From the NCBI RefSeq assembly GCF_026151205.1, contig NC_087072.1, forward strand, positions 9,731,669 to 9,795,668: a DNA stretch of 64,000 bases, in the 5' to 3' direction. Positions 21,846 through 33,735 of the stretch are shown here, piece after piece. This stretch comes from Bolinopsis microptera (taxonomy: Eukaryota; Ctenophora; Tentaculata; Lobata; Bolinopsidae). The first letter of the stretch is position 1; every line of letters starts with the position of its first letter. The notes under the pieces are model-generated. The model worked only from the letters and a program-made list of their open reading frames with translations. It did no database searches and was not told where the DNA came from. Both the position numbers and the translations under genes were made by a program.

Positions 21846-22126
21846 GTAAATGTTAGTGAACACTCAAATTATTTGTTGTCATTCCTCATTTATGGTTGTT
21901 CTTGTCTAAGTGATTTTATGTAGTCGCAATTTATTAAAACTGACTATCAAAACCTTCCCCGCAGCTTGTTTTAACATAATATCATTTGAAATGATAATTG
22001 GACAGTGGTCTCCCAAAGAGAGTGCTCCTTAAAATACCCAAACTCAGACGCCTAACATCACTGCACCAGCAATATGAGTTATCATGTAGAAAGGAAACCA
22101 ATCTCACTGCTCAATTCCCATTACGG
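21846..22126 (+). repeat. 281-bp direct repeat, right copy
   Basis: Second copy of 19556-19836 (one mismatch, C to G). It continues into sequence not present after the left copy. Confidence 0.95.
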
Positions 22127-22979
22127 TATATTAAAAGATTTTATATTTAGATCTTCTAAAATCTGGAGCACGTCATAGCGCCAAAACTCAAGCTTCTTGA
22201 CTACTCCTATAAAGATAGCCTCGCTCAAAGATAAAACATCCGATAACTCGCTACAATTACAAATAATATACTACAAACAATGTATATGGACACGTTCATT
22301 TGAGTTTGAGGATATTGGTAAACAAAAATAATAGCATTTTCGACGATAGTGGCTTAATTTTGACATATATTAACCTAGCACGTTCAGAAGTTCTGAACAT
22401 TATAGCCACGTAACCCATACTCCCATATGCACTGCTCAGATAGAAAATCTATTGTTGTTAGGCACTATAATGGTTCAAATGTCACATCTTGTGTGACTTA
22501 GTTAACTGCAGTTGTCTAACTATCATTCCTTGGTCTGAAATATAGTAGATTAGGTCAATCTAACAATTATGATACAACATTGGTTAAAGGGCACGGATCA
22601 ATGAAACAAGAAATTCAATGAAACAAGAAATTTAATTTTAGCACATTTTTACAGAATAAAAAGATGTAAAACAATTCATAAAATATAATGCCCATTTGGT
22701 GTATGACTTTTTGTCCTTGACTGCTAGTTTGGTTTTGGAAGGACAGGTAACTAACGGGGCAAGAAATGCGCGTGCCTGGAAGCTTTTGCACACACCGAAA
22801 CGCTAGTTCAGTTAAGTTTATAGAGACAAGGCTCAGATTAGGACTAGAAGAAAAATTGTAAGCAGACATTAGGAGTTCTGTTTATAGTTGTTATTATAGG
22901 TTACAGTCTTGTTGTGACAAAAAGTCTACACTACGGTAAAACATTCTTTAGTTTATATTGTGTAGTTCAAGGATATAAA
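22127..22979. other. Non-coding interior of the large transposon
   Basis: No reliable gene. Short frames on both strands only. Confidence 0.4.
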
Positions 22980-23046
22980 ATGCAGCTTCAAGCTTTCAAG
23001 GTGGATATTGGAGAGCTGGCGAAAGATTATGGCCTTTGTATCAATG
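22980..23046 (+). CDS. Possible SAP-like exon of the large transposon's gene
   Basis: From ATG 22980 the frame reads MQLQAFKVDIGELAKDYGLC followed by ING. It then meets a GT donor (ATG/GTTATA). The spacing of hydrophobic residues resembles the first helix, turn and Gly of a SAP DNA-binding domain (F.V..L......GL..nG). Too short for certainty; the continuing exon was not found. Confidence 0.3.
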
Positions 23047-23412
23047 GTTATAATAAGCTATAAATATCTTAAACTATACAGTGCTAATTAAGATTTCTTT
23101 AAACTTCATTCTCAAATTAGATTTTAAAAATTCAAAAGTAAATATACAATAATTTTATTAAAACTTTCTCACACCTCACACATACTTTACTCACAGGACA
23201 AGACTTGGAAAACAGTAGCCTAGGGTAATTTTATTTGAGATGTGTGTGACCAGCCAGTTATAATGTTTGGGAAATAAGATTTGCGCAGTCAAAATCTTTG
23301 ACAGTCCAATCAAGCAGGGCGTGATTATGTTGATTCGTTAATAGCGCACGTTTTAGCTTACCTCGCAAGCACATTACACTAGTAGTAAAGTCAGTCATTC
23401 TGAATTTTGGGG

Positions 23413-24130
23413 TTAAATGTTAAAATTTTTGGTTGATCTAGTGTTGTGATTGTCAGGTGGGTCTGCCTGACAGATTAGAAGGCAGGGTTTCCTCGAGGAA
23501 CATGTGTAACCCTCATGTAAGGATATTGGAGCACGGAATTTCATTATCTTGTAGAGCTCGAGGTAACTGTGGTATGTATAGAGATTTTGTATAGCTAGAA
23601 TATTATTATGCTTAAATATCGGTTTGGTGTGCTCTTTTATGAAAACTTTTTGGTCAAGTTTCTGGTGTCCTATAGGCCTAGTACGTGCACAAGTCTTAAA
23701 CTTATCAAGGTATGCCAGCCTGTCACCAAATAGTACTCTGAGACAGTACTTCTGAGCAGTAAATAATGAGCTTATACGTTGTTTCGCTGCCCCACCCCAT
23801 ACAGATATACAGTAGGAAAGATGTGATTCGAACAGGGTATAATATAATTGTTGGTGTAGAAATTCTGGAAGGGAGCAGCGAAGTCTACATAAAGTGGATG
23901 TGGAATGATTTAGAGTTCGCTTAAGAGCTTTAATGTGATCTTCCCATGATAGGTTCTCGTCAATTATAACACCCAGAAATTTTGCGGATGAAACCTTTTT
24001 GATTGGAAAGTTGTCTATAGTTAATACAACTTCAGGGTGTGATAAAGTCTCTAACTTAGAACCTGCCATGGTGGGTTTGAAGTGTATGTAGCAGCACTTG
24101 GACATGTTTATATGTAATTTATATGTAAGA
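23413..24130 (-). pseudogene. 5'-truncated LINE reverse transcriptase fragment
   Basis: The minus frame reads INMSKCCYIHFKP, KFLGVIIDENLSWEDHI, LYYTLFESHLSYCISVWGG and QKYCLRVLFG. This is the thumb and post-RT region of CR1/Jockey-like LINE polyproteins. The YADD region and everything upstream are missing: in-frame sequence is blocked by a stop just beyond 24120. The last 230 codons are intact, ending at 23413. A dead fragment within the large transposon. Confidence 0.85.
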
Positions 24131-24289
24131 CTTTAATGATGACAAAAGCTCATTTACATCGAACGGTTACAAGCCAATATTTGGGTAACTTTGTCACACT
24201 CAGAATACCATACCTCTATTCTACTGTGAGGTGTCCTCAAAAACCTTTTAACTCATTATTTTATGGTTGATCTACCAATCTAATAATCT

Positions 24290-25440
24290 ACCAAAGTCAC
24301 TAAAAATGTGACAAAATAAACTTTTCCTGCCCCAAAAGTTTCAAGATAGTGTGTAAAAATTAGCATAGGCTGCTTTATTGCCTATATAAATCAATCCAAA
24401 CTACGAAAAATATCTGTTAATCTGATGACGATTACTTAAGTCTAATAATAACTGATGTGACAAAGTAAACATGTCTTGCGCCTATTTTGAAGATCTATAA
24501 CTCTATTGGAATTCAGCATTCTTTCAGAAACGATTGGTAGAATATTGTCTAGAACATCATGGAGCTCAAGTTTAACAATTTTAGGTTAAATTTGTCAAAG
24601 ACACTGAAAATGTAACAAAATTAACTTTTCCTGCCCCAACAATATCAAGATAGTGTGTTAAAATTGACATATGATGCTTTATTGCCTATATTAATCGATA
24701 CAAACTACGAACAAGATCTGTTAATCTGATGACGATTACCTAAGTCTAATAATAACTGATGTGACAAAGTAAACATGTCTTGCCCCTATTTTGAAGATCT
24801 ATAACTCTATTAGAATTCAGCATTCTTTCAGAAACGATTGGTAGAATATTGTCTAGAACATCAGAGCTCAAGTTTAACAATTTTAGGTTAAATTTGTCAA
24901 AGTCACTAAAATGTGACAAAATTAACTTTTCCTGCCCCAACAATTTCAAGATAGTGTGTAAAAAATTAGTATAGGCTGCTTTATTGCCTATATAAATCAA
25001 TCCAAACTACGAAAAATATCTGTTAATCTGATGACGATTACTTAAGTCTAATAATAACTGATGTGACAAAGTAAACATGTCTTGCGCCTATTTTGAAGAT
25101 CTATAACTCTATTGAAATTCAGCATTCTTTCAGAAACGATTGGTAGAATATTGTCTAGAACATCAGAGCTCAAGTTTAACAATTTTAGGTTAAATTTGTC
25201 AAAGTCACTAAAAATGTGACAAAATTAACTTTTCCTGCCCCAACAATATCAAGATAGTGTGTTAAAATTGACATATGATGCTTTATTGCCTATATTAATC
25301 GATCCAAACTACGAACAAGATCTGTTAATCTGATGACGATTACCTAACTCTTATAATAATTAGTGATGTGACAAAGTAAACATGTCTTGCCCCTATTTTG
25401 AAGAGCTATACCTCTATTAGAATACTATGTAACTTTATCA
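24290..25440 (+). repeat. ~302-bp satellite, about 3.8 copies in A-B-A-B order
   Basis: The landmark TTAATCTGATGACGATTAC recurs at 24417, 24721, 25023 and 25325. Copies 1 and 3 share one set of variants (CTTGCGCC, CTTAAG) and copies 2 and 4 another (CTTGCCCC, CCTAAG or CCTAAC), so the duplicated unit is again a dimer (~604 bp). Non-coding. Confidence 0.9.
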
Positions 25441-26162
25441 TCAATGAACTAGTTATTTTGCCAGCAAGGAGCTAACAGAGTTATAATAATTTTTTGTGAC
25501 GAAATAACCCTATTTTTGACCATGTTGCGGTAGTTTAATTGTGACACTGTTAACATATTACCACCCGTTAATGATTTATGTGGCTGGTGCGTGGTACTAG
25601 CAGTGTTGTTTGATCCATCTATCAATATTAGCTTGCTCACTGTGACCACGGGTTTTCTAATAGTACATAATATAAGGGGTTTAAGCTGGTATATGATTAT
25701 TTGTTCAATTTCACACATGTTCAGATATCATCAAGATTATGCGACAAAGTAAACTTGTTTGTGCCTTCTGTGTTTTAATTCCTTACGACTATTATGATAT
25801 AATAACAATTCCTAGCACTTCCAGGCCATCAAATAAACCTACGCTACTCAGCATTGCTTATCAGGGCCAGGGTGCCCTAAACATTCTTCACATGTTTTCT
25901 TAAACCGTTTCAGTCACCGGCTACACCACCCAGTCTAAGTACCTTCTCTGTTCTAGCCATACCAGGGTCCTAGCCATACCAGCGTTCCTTACGCTCAGTA
26001 CTAGCACATAACTGGTAGTCCCATAACGAGCACAATCGCCCCTACTTAACAACACTCGTCGACGCTCCCTGTACTTGTATTTTGGACATTTACTTTACTA
26101 TCAATTAATTGAGTATTAAATAACAATCAGATTAATCAATAACTAATTACCCACATTTCCAG

Positions 26163-26251
26163 GTCACCGTCAGTCCGAGTGTCCATTGTGATTGCCTGAA
26201 CTTCAGGTCTTACCCAGAATTACCGTGCAAACATTTTATTGGCGGTTATTC
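26163..26251 (+). CDS. SWIM-like zinc-finger exon
   Basis: Acceptor (ACCCACATTTCCAG) before 26163 and donor (TTC/GTGAGT) after 26251. The open frame contains HCDCLNFRSYPELPCKHFIG, that is CxC-x10-CxH, the SWIM zinc-binding pattern found in Mutator-type transposases, YqaJ-linked transposon proteins and some cellular proteins. It ends in phase 2. A TGA follows if the donor is not used. With its position inside the 15-kb element, it is most simply part of the element's own gene. Confidence 0.45.
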
Positions 26252-27204
26252 GTGAGTCGAACGTTGAATGGACCGATCTTCCGCTTTCATTCAGGTAAGA
26301 AACGGATCTTGCTTCATTAAAGTAATTATGAATAACCTATTTCAGCGTAAAACTAGTTGTTTGATCATTGCATCCTCTTGTAAAATAAACTAAATAACAA
26401 AAGTAGATAGATAAAGTGAATATTTAACAAGTTAACCCTTATCATACTGGGGTGCTTGGAGCTCATTCATTACTGGGGGTGGGTTGAAAGGACCCATCCC
26501 TAATAACTTTGGTTCTAGACGGTATTCAGCCACCACAAAAAGTGGAATGCTCTAGTTATACTTAGTTCTACAAGACTCATTATGTTCTAAAGGGCCAGAT
26601 AGTGCACAAGTGCACAAGATAGTCTCCTGCGTTAATTGAGAAATCACGTGGGATATCACAAGTTTATCACATGATACAGGCCTCAAAGTGATCCATGATC
26701 TCCATATAAGGAGCGGTTGTTGATCTAATTAATCCTCAGGTTAATGGGGGTGGGTTGAATCAACCCATCCCTAAGAAACGATTGTTGATTCGATTTACTC
26801 CTAGAATACTGGGGGGTGGGTTGAATCAACCCATCCCTAAGAAACGACTGTTTATCAGATTTACTCCTAGAATACTGGGGATGGGTTGAATCAACCCATC
26901 CCAAATCAGCCCGTATAAGGAGTGCTTGTTTTATAAATTGAGTTAAATTTTGCAGAACGCTGCAGGGATTGGTCAATCGCAAACATGAGTGTATGTGTGT
27001 GAATTTGAAAGTTGTGAACTATGCGACTCTACTCCAAATTTCATTATCAAGGTAGATACATTTTAGGAAAGACTCAAACAAACGAAATTTAAAAATAAAG
27101 TCAAGTTTTCGATCATAATCAGTGTAAAAAATATATAACATTTGGATATGAGTATTCGTACGAAAGAATTAATGGTTCATTTACACGAGTCACATTATGA
27201 AATA

Positions 27205-27345
27205 AGATGAACCTTCGTGCACATTCTAAGTCCACAACTTGGACACTGACTTTTGACCTTCGACAAACCGCAGACCTTCTTCTTGTAACCAGGTCCTGAT
27301 GCGTCCTTTACACACTGAACACACCGACTAGGCAGACCTGGACCT
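27205..27345 (-). pseudogene. piggyBac transposase C-terminal cysteine-rich domain
   Basis: The minus-strand frame reads SRCVQCVKDASGPGYKKKVC, then SQCPSCGLRMCTKVHL and a stop. This CxxC...CxxC...C...H array is the C-terminal zinc-binding tail of piggyBac transposases. A stop lies just upstream, and the middle of the transposase between this and 27543 is not recognisable. Confidence 0.75.
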
Positions 27346-27542
27346 CACCAAGGGTAGCAATGGTGTGTTTGGGTCACGACTTGTATCATGATCCGTACTC
27401 CTCAGAAACTTAGGGTCTTCGGTTTCTAAGTAGCAGTTGGTAAGGGTCCAGGTGCTAAGGCCGTGCAAGGACCTGTTCCTAATAGCAGGGAATGAAGAGG
27501 GCACGGGCAAGGTCTAATGGGCTTGATAGGTGTACGGGTATA

Positions 27543-27971
27543 TCACCGAGTTGAGTGCTTTGATGATAATACCATACTTTGCTGTTTGCTCTTCATGTAC
27601 TGGAGAAAACGGAAGCGCTTTCTAGTCGGATACAGACATTCATCAACTGTGAGGTATACCTCACAGTTGATGAATGTCTGTATCCGACTAGAAATATATT
27701 GATCAGGTATTAGTTCCGTGGCGAAATTAGCTTGGCACTTTTCGTAAAACTCGCGAATTGCCGTGAACCGGTCTCTTTTCCAATGCTCTGCTCTATCGTG
27801 TCGCATCTCTTTAGTTTCGAATGTTATTTTCGTCGACAGAAAGAAGAATCTGTTCCTGGACATCACCGCAGGAAATGCTGGAAAGTCCATCAGAAAGTGA
27901 GTAAATAGTCCGCAGACCGTCAAGGGCAGCTCCTCTCCCCGAAAGTAGATAAGGCCAATGAAAGCACACAT
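27543..27971 (-). pseudogene. piggyBac transposase, N-terminal/central fragment
   Basis: The minus frame includes CAFIGLIYFRGEELPL, MSRNRFFFLS, DRFTAIREFYEKC and YLTVDECLYPTRKRFRFLQY. These match the DDE_Tnp_1_7 domain up to the first catalytic Asp (TVDE) and the following QYM.SK motif. Open from 28010 or so to 27543 only. Just before TVDE the natural sequence is replaced by an inverted copy of the same stretch (palindrome 27619-27694). The second and third catalytic acids are missing, so this is inactive. Confidence 0.88.
27619..27694. repeat. Perfect 76-bp palindrome inside the piggyBac transposase
   Basis: Two 38-bp arms meet at GGTATACC (27653-27660) with no mismatch and no spacer. One arm is the normal codons for the TVDE motif and the other is its inverted duplicate. 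It looks like a local inverted duplication that broke the gene. Confidence 0.95.
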
Positions 27972-28784
27972 CTCAACCTTGTCAGTTATGCTAATGTAGG
28001 TGTACTTGTCATTCAGTCATTCATAAGAAGTTCAGGATTAAGTTTTTCCGACGATTCGAGCGTTGGTGTCCTTGACGTTTCAGGTACATTGATGTTATTG
28101 TTCATGTTGTTGTAACCCGTTCAAATAATTTACAACAACACTAATTGCAGTTGAAGTTAAACATTCAGACGAATTGGAGATATTTTTACTAGCTAACAAT
28201 GAAACCTTTCAATAGAGGGGTCGAAAAGATACATAAACTTTAGGTTGCCATTGGTTCTTCTACTAATTAACATTATTTCAACAATTTCTTGAAACATTTA
28301 TTCAAATTTGCAGATTTTTCATATCGTTTCTCGTAAACTATAGCTCTATAGATGTTCAAGCGGTCGGCTCAAGTGTGTTGAGTTGAGTGTAAGCTTGATT
28401 GGATTAGCCATTGACGTGCATGAAAGGGTGAAGTGCTAGACCCACTATGCCGTTCACTAGGAACCTCAATTCGGTCCCAGAGCTCCTGTATCACGTGATG
28501 TGACGCAGTATACCACGTGTTCAGCTCTAATATAGGAAGCAAAATCACTAATAGGCTAGAGAGCAAAAATTGCACTAAAATGAAGCAATTTCGGCATAAT
28601 TATGCTAATAGCTCTCCGGCCGATTGAAACTTGTTGATAAAAATAATATGGCTGATAGAGGAGATGATGCTGATAAAAGTCATATAAGTCAATATAAATT
28701 GAAATTTATCAAGTAACATTTATTTGTTACTGAACGGGAGGGATGGACGAATCAACCCACCCCCAGTATGATAAGGGTTAACAC

Positions 28785-29864
28785 TTTAACACAAAAGTTA
28801 ATTGATAAAATTAACAATCACCATGTAAACATGCGAGGTCATGAAAGCCCTCAACAACCCCTCCTTCATGAAGAGCTAGCTAAAGTGTTCAACGAGTCTT
28901 TCGAGAAAAACATTCACATTGAAGCAATAGGAGCAGGCATCCTTACACCACTGGCATAAGCCTGGTAAAACTCGCGGCCCAGTTAAGTCGATATGACCAT
29001 TGACCCTGCTGAATGTTTCTAGAAAGATCTTGTCACTGATAGTGCTAAACAGAATAGAGAGAGCTGTGGACAACTTCACCGGACCGTTCCAAGCTGCCTA
29101 CAAAGCTGGCAGAAGCTGTGCCGACCTAGTTTGGGCACAGAGCATGCTCATATCTGTAGTAATGAAGAAGGAGTTTGAATGGAACAAAAGTGAGTATTGA
29201 CATGTCAGCTGCCTTCAATGCCATCCGCAGAGGTACAACAATCAGACTACTAGAAGCTGCAGGATGCTCCAGAGACGACCTGAGGCTTGTACAATACCTC
29301 ATGGCTAACACACTCTAGTAGTCAGAGTGTGTTCTACTGATCAGAGATGTTCTCTTTCAACATAGGAGCCTCCCAAGGAGACAGCACAGCTGGTAAATTG
29401 TTTACCCTCAATCTAGCTGGAGCTGTAGTGCACATAAGAGCAGTCCTCCCCTCAAGACCCAACACTTCCGATAGCCGATAAACCACATGCCTCTTGAGTC
29501 CGGCTATTCAGACGATGTAAAGAAGATTGGTGAAGATATGGAGGAGTTACAGGATATCTTTCAGATCTCCAAGAATATTCTCAGTGAATGGAGTCTCTTT
29601 GTCAATGACACAAAGATAAAGTTTACCAGAGTGTATTTAGAAGAAGTTGGTGCCTGCGACGAGTGGGATAATGAGCTAAGAGGAAAAGAGGAGTGGAGAA
29701 ACGAGACGCTTCTTGGTACTAAGCTTAGATCAGAGCAGGATGTTACTAATAGAATAAATAAAGCTAACACCGCCTTCTGGTCATTTGACAAGCTGTGGTG
29801 CCAGGGATCAGAGAGGAGTCAGATAAATGAAAAGAGAAAGATCAAACTCTATGACCGCTGCTAA
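28785..29864 (+). pseudogene. Frameshifted LINE reverse transcriptase
   Basis: Spread over three + frames. Recognisable pieces are LLHEELAKVFNESFEKN, LTLLNVSRKILSLIVLNRIE, FQAAYKAGRSCADLVWAQ, SAAFNAIRRGTT, GASQGDSTAGKLFTLNLAG, GYSDDV (a decayed YADD) and ETLLGTKLRSEQDVTNRI with FWSFDKLW. The motif order (fingers, A, B, C, thumb) is correct, with several frameshifts and stops. It abuts the right end of the piggyBac element. Confidence 0.85.
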
Positions 29865-29982
29865 TGTTATGTATATGTTACTATCTTGCTGTTCAAATAT
29901 GTGTATTGCAATGAACATATATTTTTTCGACGATGTATCAAAACATTTAACATTCAGGCTTTCGGAGATTGACAAAGATTGA

Positions 29983-30162
29983 CATGACGGTAACAGCAAC
30001 TCGGGACGATTTGTCACTGCTGTCAACGACTTCTCGGGCAGAAAAGCGGACGGACTTCGCAGATTCGCTCCCAAAGCGAGCAAAAAAAAGCGAAAGAAGT
30101 TTCCCGAAAGGAAACTAAATTATGGTTTCGGATCAGACTCTGATTTCGAGAATGATGTATGA
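29983..30162 (+). CDS. Candidate terminal exon with basic then acidic tail
   Basis: An open frame contains KASKKKRKKFPERKLNYGFG and ends SDSDFENDV before TGA at 30160-30162. AG acceptors at 29996 or 29958 could feed it. A lysine cluster followed by an acidic SDSD end is typical of nuclear proteins. AATAAA occurs about 120 bp later (near 30280). Family unknown. It could be the last exon of the large transposon's gene or captured host sequence. Confidence 0.35.
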   Translation, partial: HDGNSNSGRFVTAVNDFSGRKADGLRRFAPKASKKKRKKFPERKLNYGFGSDSDFENDV

Positions 30163-30564
30163 TTTGGTCGAATTTTATGAATTTAAATCTGATTTTTGTT
30201 TTATTTTATTGCATCATTTATTGCTTTATTAATTTTTTCTTTTTTACAAAACAAGTTGTTCTCATTTTAATACAGTATAATGAATAAAACCATCTTCTCT
30301 TGATTCCCTGTTCTACGTAACACTTATTATGAGTCTCCGATCGCTTAAAAGAGGAAAAATGTATCTGTTCATTGTTCAAGTAGGTCATTAAAATGGATTA
30401 GTTGCTTACCCAAATATTATATTCAGAAAAACAGCAAGCGAGCATTATTGGGATTGTTGTTAAAGCAACCTCAAACAAATTGATAGATTATTAATACACA
30501 AATGCTGTATGCTATTGAGAGTACACTTACAGCAAACCACGCTGATAGTATGCTATAATTTCAA

Positions 30565-33500
30565 ATAATACTGGATATAGTGAACTGTATTTCCCAATAA
30601 TACTGGAGATAAGTGTACTGTATTTTCAAATAATACTGGAGATAAGTGTACTGTATTTTCCATTAATACTGGAGATTAGCGTACTGTATTTTCCAATAAT
30701 ACCGGAGATAAGTGTACTGTATTTTCCAATAATACTGGAGATAAGTGTACTGTATTTTCCAATATTACTGGGGATAAGTGTACTGTTATTTTCCAATAAA
30801 ACTGGAGATAAGTGTACTGTATTTTCCATTAATACTAGAGATAAGTGTACTGTATTTTCCAATAATACTGGGGATAAGTGTACTGTATTTTCCAATAATA
30901 CTAGAGATAAGTGTACTGTATTTTCCAATAATACTGGAGATAAGTGTACTGTATTTCCCAATAATACTGGAGATAAGTGTACTGTATTTTCCATTAATAC
31001 TGGGGATAAGTGTACTGTATTTTCCATTAATACTGGAGATAAGTGTATTGTATTTTCCAATAATACTAGAGATAAGTGTACTGTATTTTCCAATAATACT
31101 AGAGATAAGTGTACTGTATTTTCCAATAATACTAGAGATAAGTGTACTGTATTTTCCAATAATACTGGAGATAAGTGTACTGTATTTCCCAATAATACTG
31201 GAGATAAGTGTACTGTATTTTCCATTAATACTGGAGATAAGTGTACAGTATTTTCCAATAATACCGGAGATAAGTGTACTGTATTTTCCAATAATACTGG
31301 AGATAAGTGTACTGTATTTTCCAATATTACTGGAGATAAGTGTACTGTATTTTCCAATAATACTGGAGATAAGTAAACTGTATTTTCCAATAATATTAGA
31401 GATAAGTGTACTGTATTTTCCAATAATACTGGGGATAAGTGTACTGTATTTTCCAATAATACTGGAGATAAATGTACTGTATTTTCCAATAATACTGGAG
31501 ATAAGTGTACTGTATTTCCAATAATACTGGAGATAAGTGTACTGTATTTTCCAATAATACTGGAGATAAGTGTACTGTATTTCCTAATAATACTGGAGAT
31601 AAGTGTACTGTATTTTCCTATAATACTGGGGATAAGTGTACTGTATTTTCCAATAATACGGGAGATAAATGTACTGTATTTTCCAATAATACTAGAGATA
31701 AGTGTACTGTATTTTCCAATAATACTGGAGATAAGTGTACTGTATTTCCAATAATACTGGAGATAAGTGTACTGTATTTTCCAATAATACTGGAGATAAG
31801 TGTACTGTAATTCCAATAATACTGGAGATAAGTGTACTGTATTTTCCATTAATACTGGGGATAAGTGTACTGTATTTTCCATTAATACTGGAGATAAGTG
31901 TACTGTATTTTCCAATAATACTAGAGATAAGTGTACTGTATTTTACAATAATACTAGAGATAAGTGTACTGTATTTTCCAATATTACTGGGGATAAGTGT
32001 ACTGTATTTTCCAATAATACTAGAGATAAGTGTACTGTATTTTCCAATAATACTAGAGATAGGTGTTCTGTATTTTCCAATAATACTGGAGATAGGTGTA
32101 CTGTATTTTCAAATAATACTGGAGATAAGTGTACTGTATTTTCCATTAATACTGGGGATAAGTGTACTGTATTTTCCATTAATACTGGAGATAAGTGTAC
32201 TGTATTTTCCAATAATACTAGAGATAAGTGTACTGTATTTTCCAATAATACTAGAGATAAGTGTACTGTATTTTCCAATATTACTGGGGATAAGTGTACT
32301 GTATTTTCCAATAATACTAGAGATAAGTGTACTGTATTTTCCAATAATACTGGAGATAAGTGTACTGTATTTCCTAATAATACTGGAGATAAGTGTACTG
32401 TATTTTCCTATAATACTGGGGATAAGTGTACTGTATTTTCCAATAACACTGGAGATAAATGTACTGTATTTTCCAATAATACTAGAGATAAGTGTACTGT
32501 ATTTTCCAATAATACTGGAGATAAGTGTACTGTATTTCCAATAATACTGGAGATAAGTGTACTGTATTTTCCAATAATACTGGAGATAAGTGTACTGTAA
32601 TTCCAATAATACTGGAGATAAGTGTACTGTATTTTCCATTAATACTGGGGATAAGTGTACTGTATTTTCCATTAATACTGGAGATAAGTGTACTGTATTT
32701 TCCAATAATACTAGAGATAAGTGTACTGTATTTTCCAATAATACTAGAGATAAGTGTACTGTATTTTCCAATATTACTGGGGATAAGTGTACTGTATTTT
32801 CCAATAATACTAGAGATAAGTGTACTGTATTTTCCAATAATACTAGAGATAGGTGTTCTGTATTTTCCAATAATACTGGAGATAGGTGTACTGTATTTTC
32901 AAATAATACTGGAGATAAGTGTACTGTATTTTCCATTAATACTGGAGATAAGTGTACTGTATTTTCCATTAATACTGGGGATAAGTGTACTGTATTTTCC
33001 ATTAATACTGGAGATAAGTGTACTGTATTTTCCAATATTACTGGGGATAAGTGTACTGTATTTTCCAATAATACTAGAGATAAGTGTACTGTATTTTCCA
33101 ATAATACTAGAGATAAGTGTACTGTATTTTCCAATAATACTAGAGATAGGTGTTCTGTATTTTCCAATAATACTGGAGATAGGTGTACTGTATTTTCAAA
33201 TAATACTGGAGATAACTGTACTGTATTTTCCATTAATTATATTGTAGGTTAGTGTACTGTATTTTCAAATAATACTGGAGATAAGTGTACTGTATTTCCA
33301 ATAATACTGGAGATAAGTGTACTGTATTTTCCAATAAAACTGGAGATAAGTGTACTGTATTTTCCATTAATACTAGAGATAAGTGTACTGTATTTTCCAA
33401 TAATACTGGGGATAAGTGTACTGTATTTTTCAATAATACTAGAGATAAGTGTACTGTATTTTCCAATAATACTGGGGATAAGTGTACTGTATTTTCCAAT

Positions 33501-33735
33501 AATACTGGAGATAAATGTACTGTATTTTCAAATAATACTGGAGATAAGTGTACTGTATTTCCAATAATACTGGAGATAAGTGTACTGTATTTCCCAATAA
33601 TACTGGAGATAAGTGTACTGTATTTTCCATTAATACTGGGGATAAGTGTACTGTATTTTCCATTAATACTGGAGATAAGTGTACTGTATTTTCCAATAAT
33701 ATTGGAGATATAAAGTGAATTGTATTTTCCAATGT
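30565..33735 (+). repeat. 33-bp minisatellite, about 96 copies
   Basis: Unit ATAATACTGGAGATAAGTGT followed by ACTGTATTTTCCA, 33 bp, with occasional 32-bp units. Because 33 is a multiple of three, long frames appear on both strands and in several frames. They shift at each 32-bp unit and are artefacts. Blocks repeat at 790 bp (for example 31735 and 32525), so the array grew by block duplication. Confidence 0.97.

Larger units (their letters stand above)
26436..28777 (-). mobile_element. Degenerate piggyBac-family transposon
   Basis: TTAA at 26432-26435 and 28778-28781 flank inverted ends CCCTTATCATACTGGGG, which match exactly at both sides. TTAA target sites and CCC-starting ends are diagnostic for piggyBac. 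Subterminal palindromic GGGTGGGTTGAATCAACCCA-like repeats lie at about 26475, 26745, 26815 and 26880, and one near the right end. The interior contains transposase pieces on the minus strand. 2342 bp long, inside the larger 15-kb element. Confidence 0.93.
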
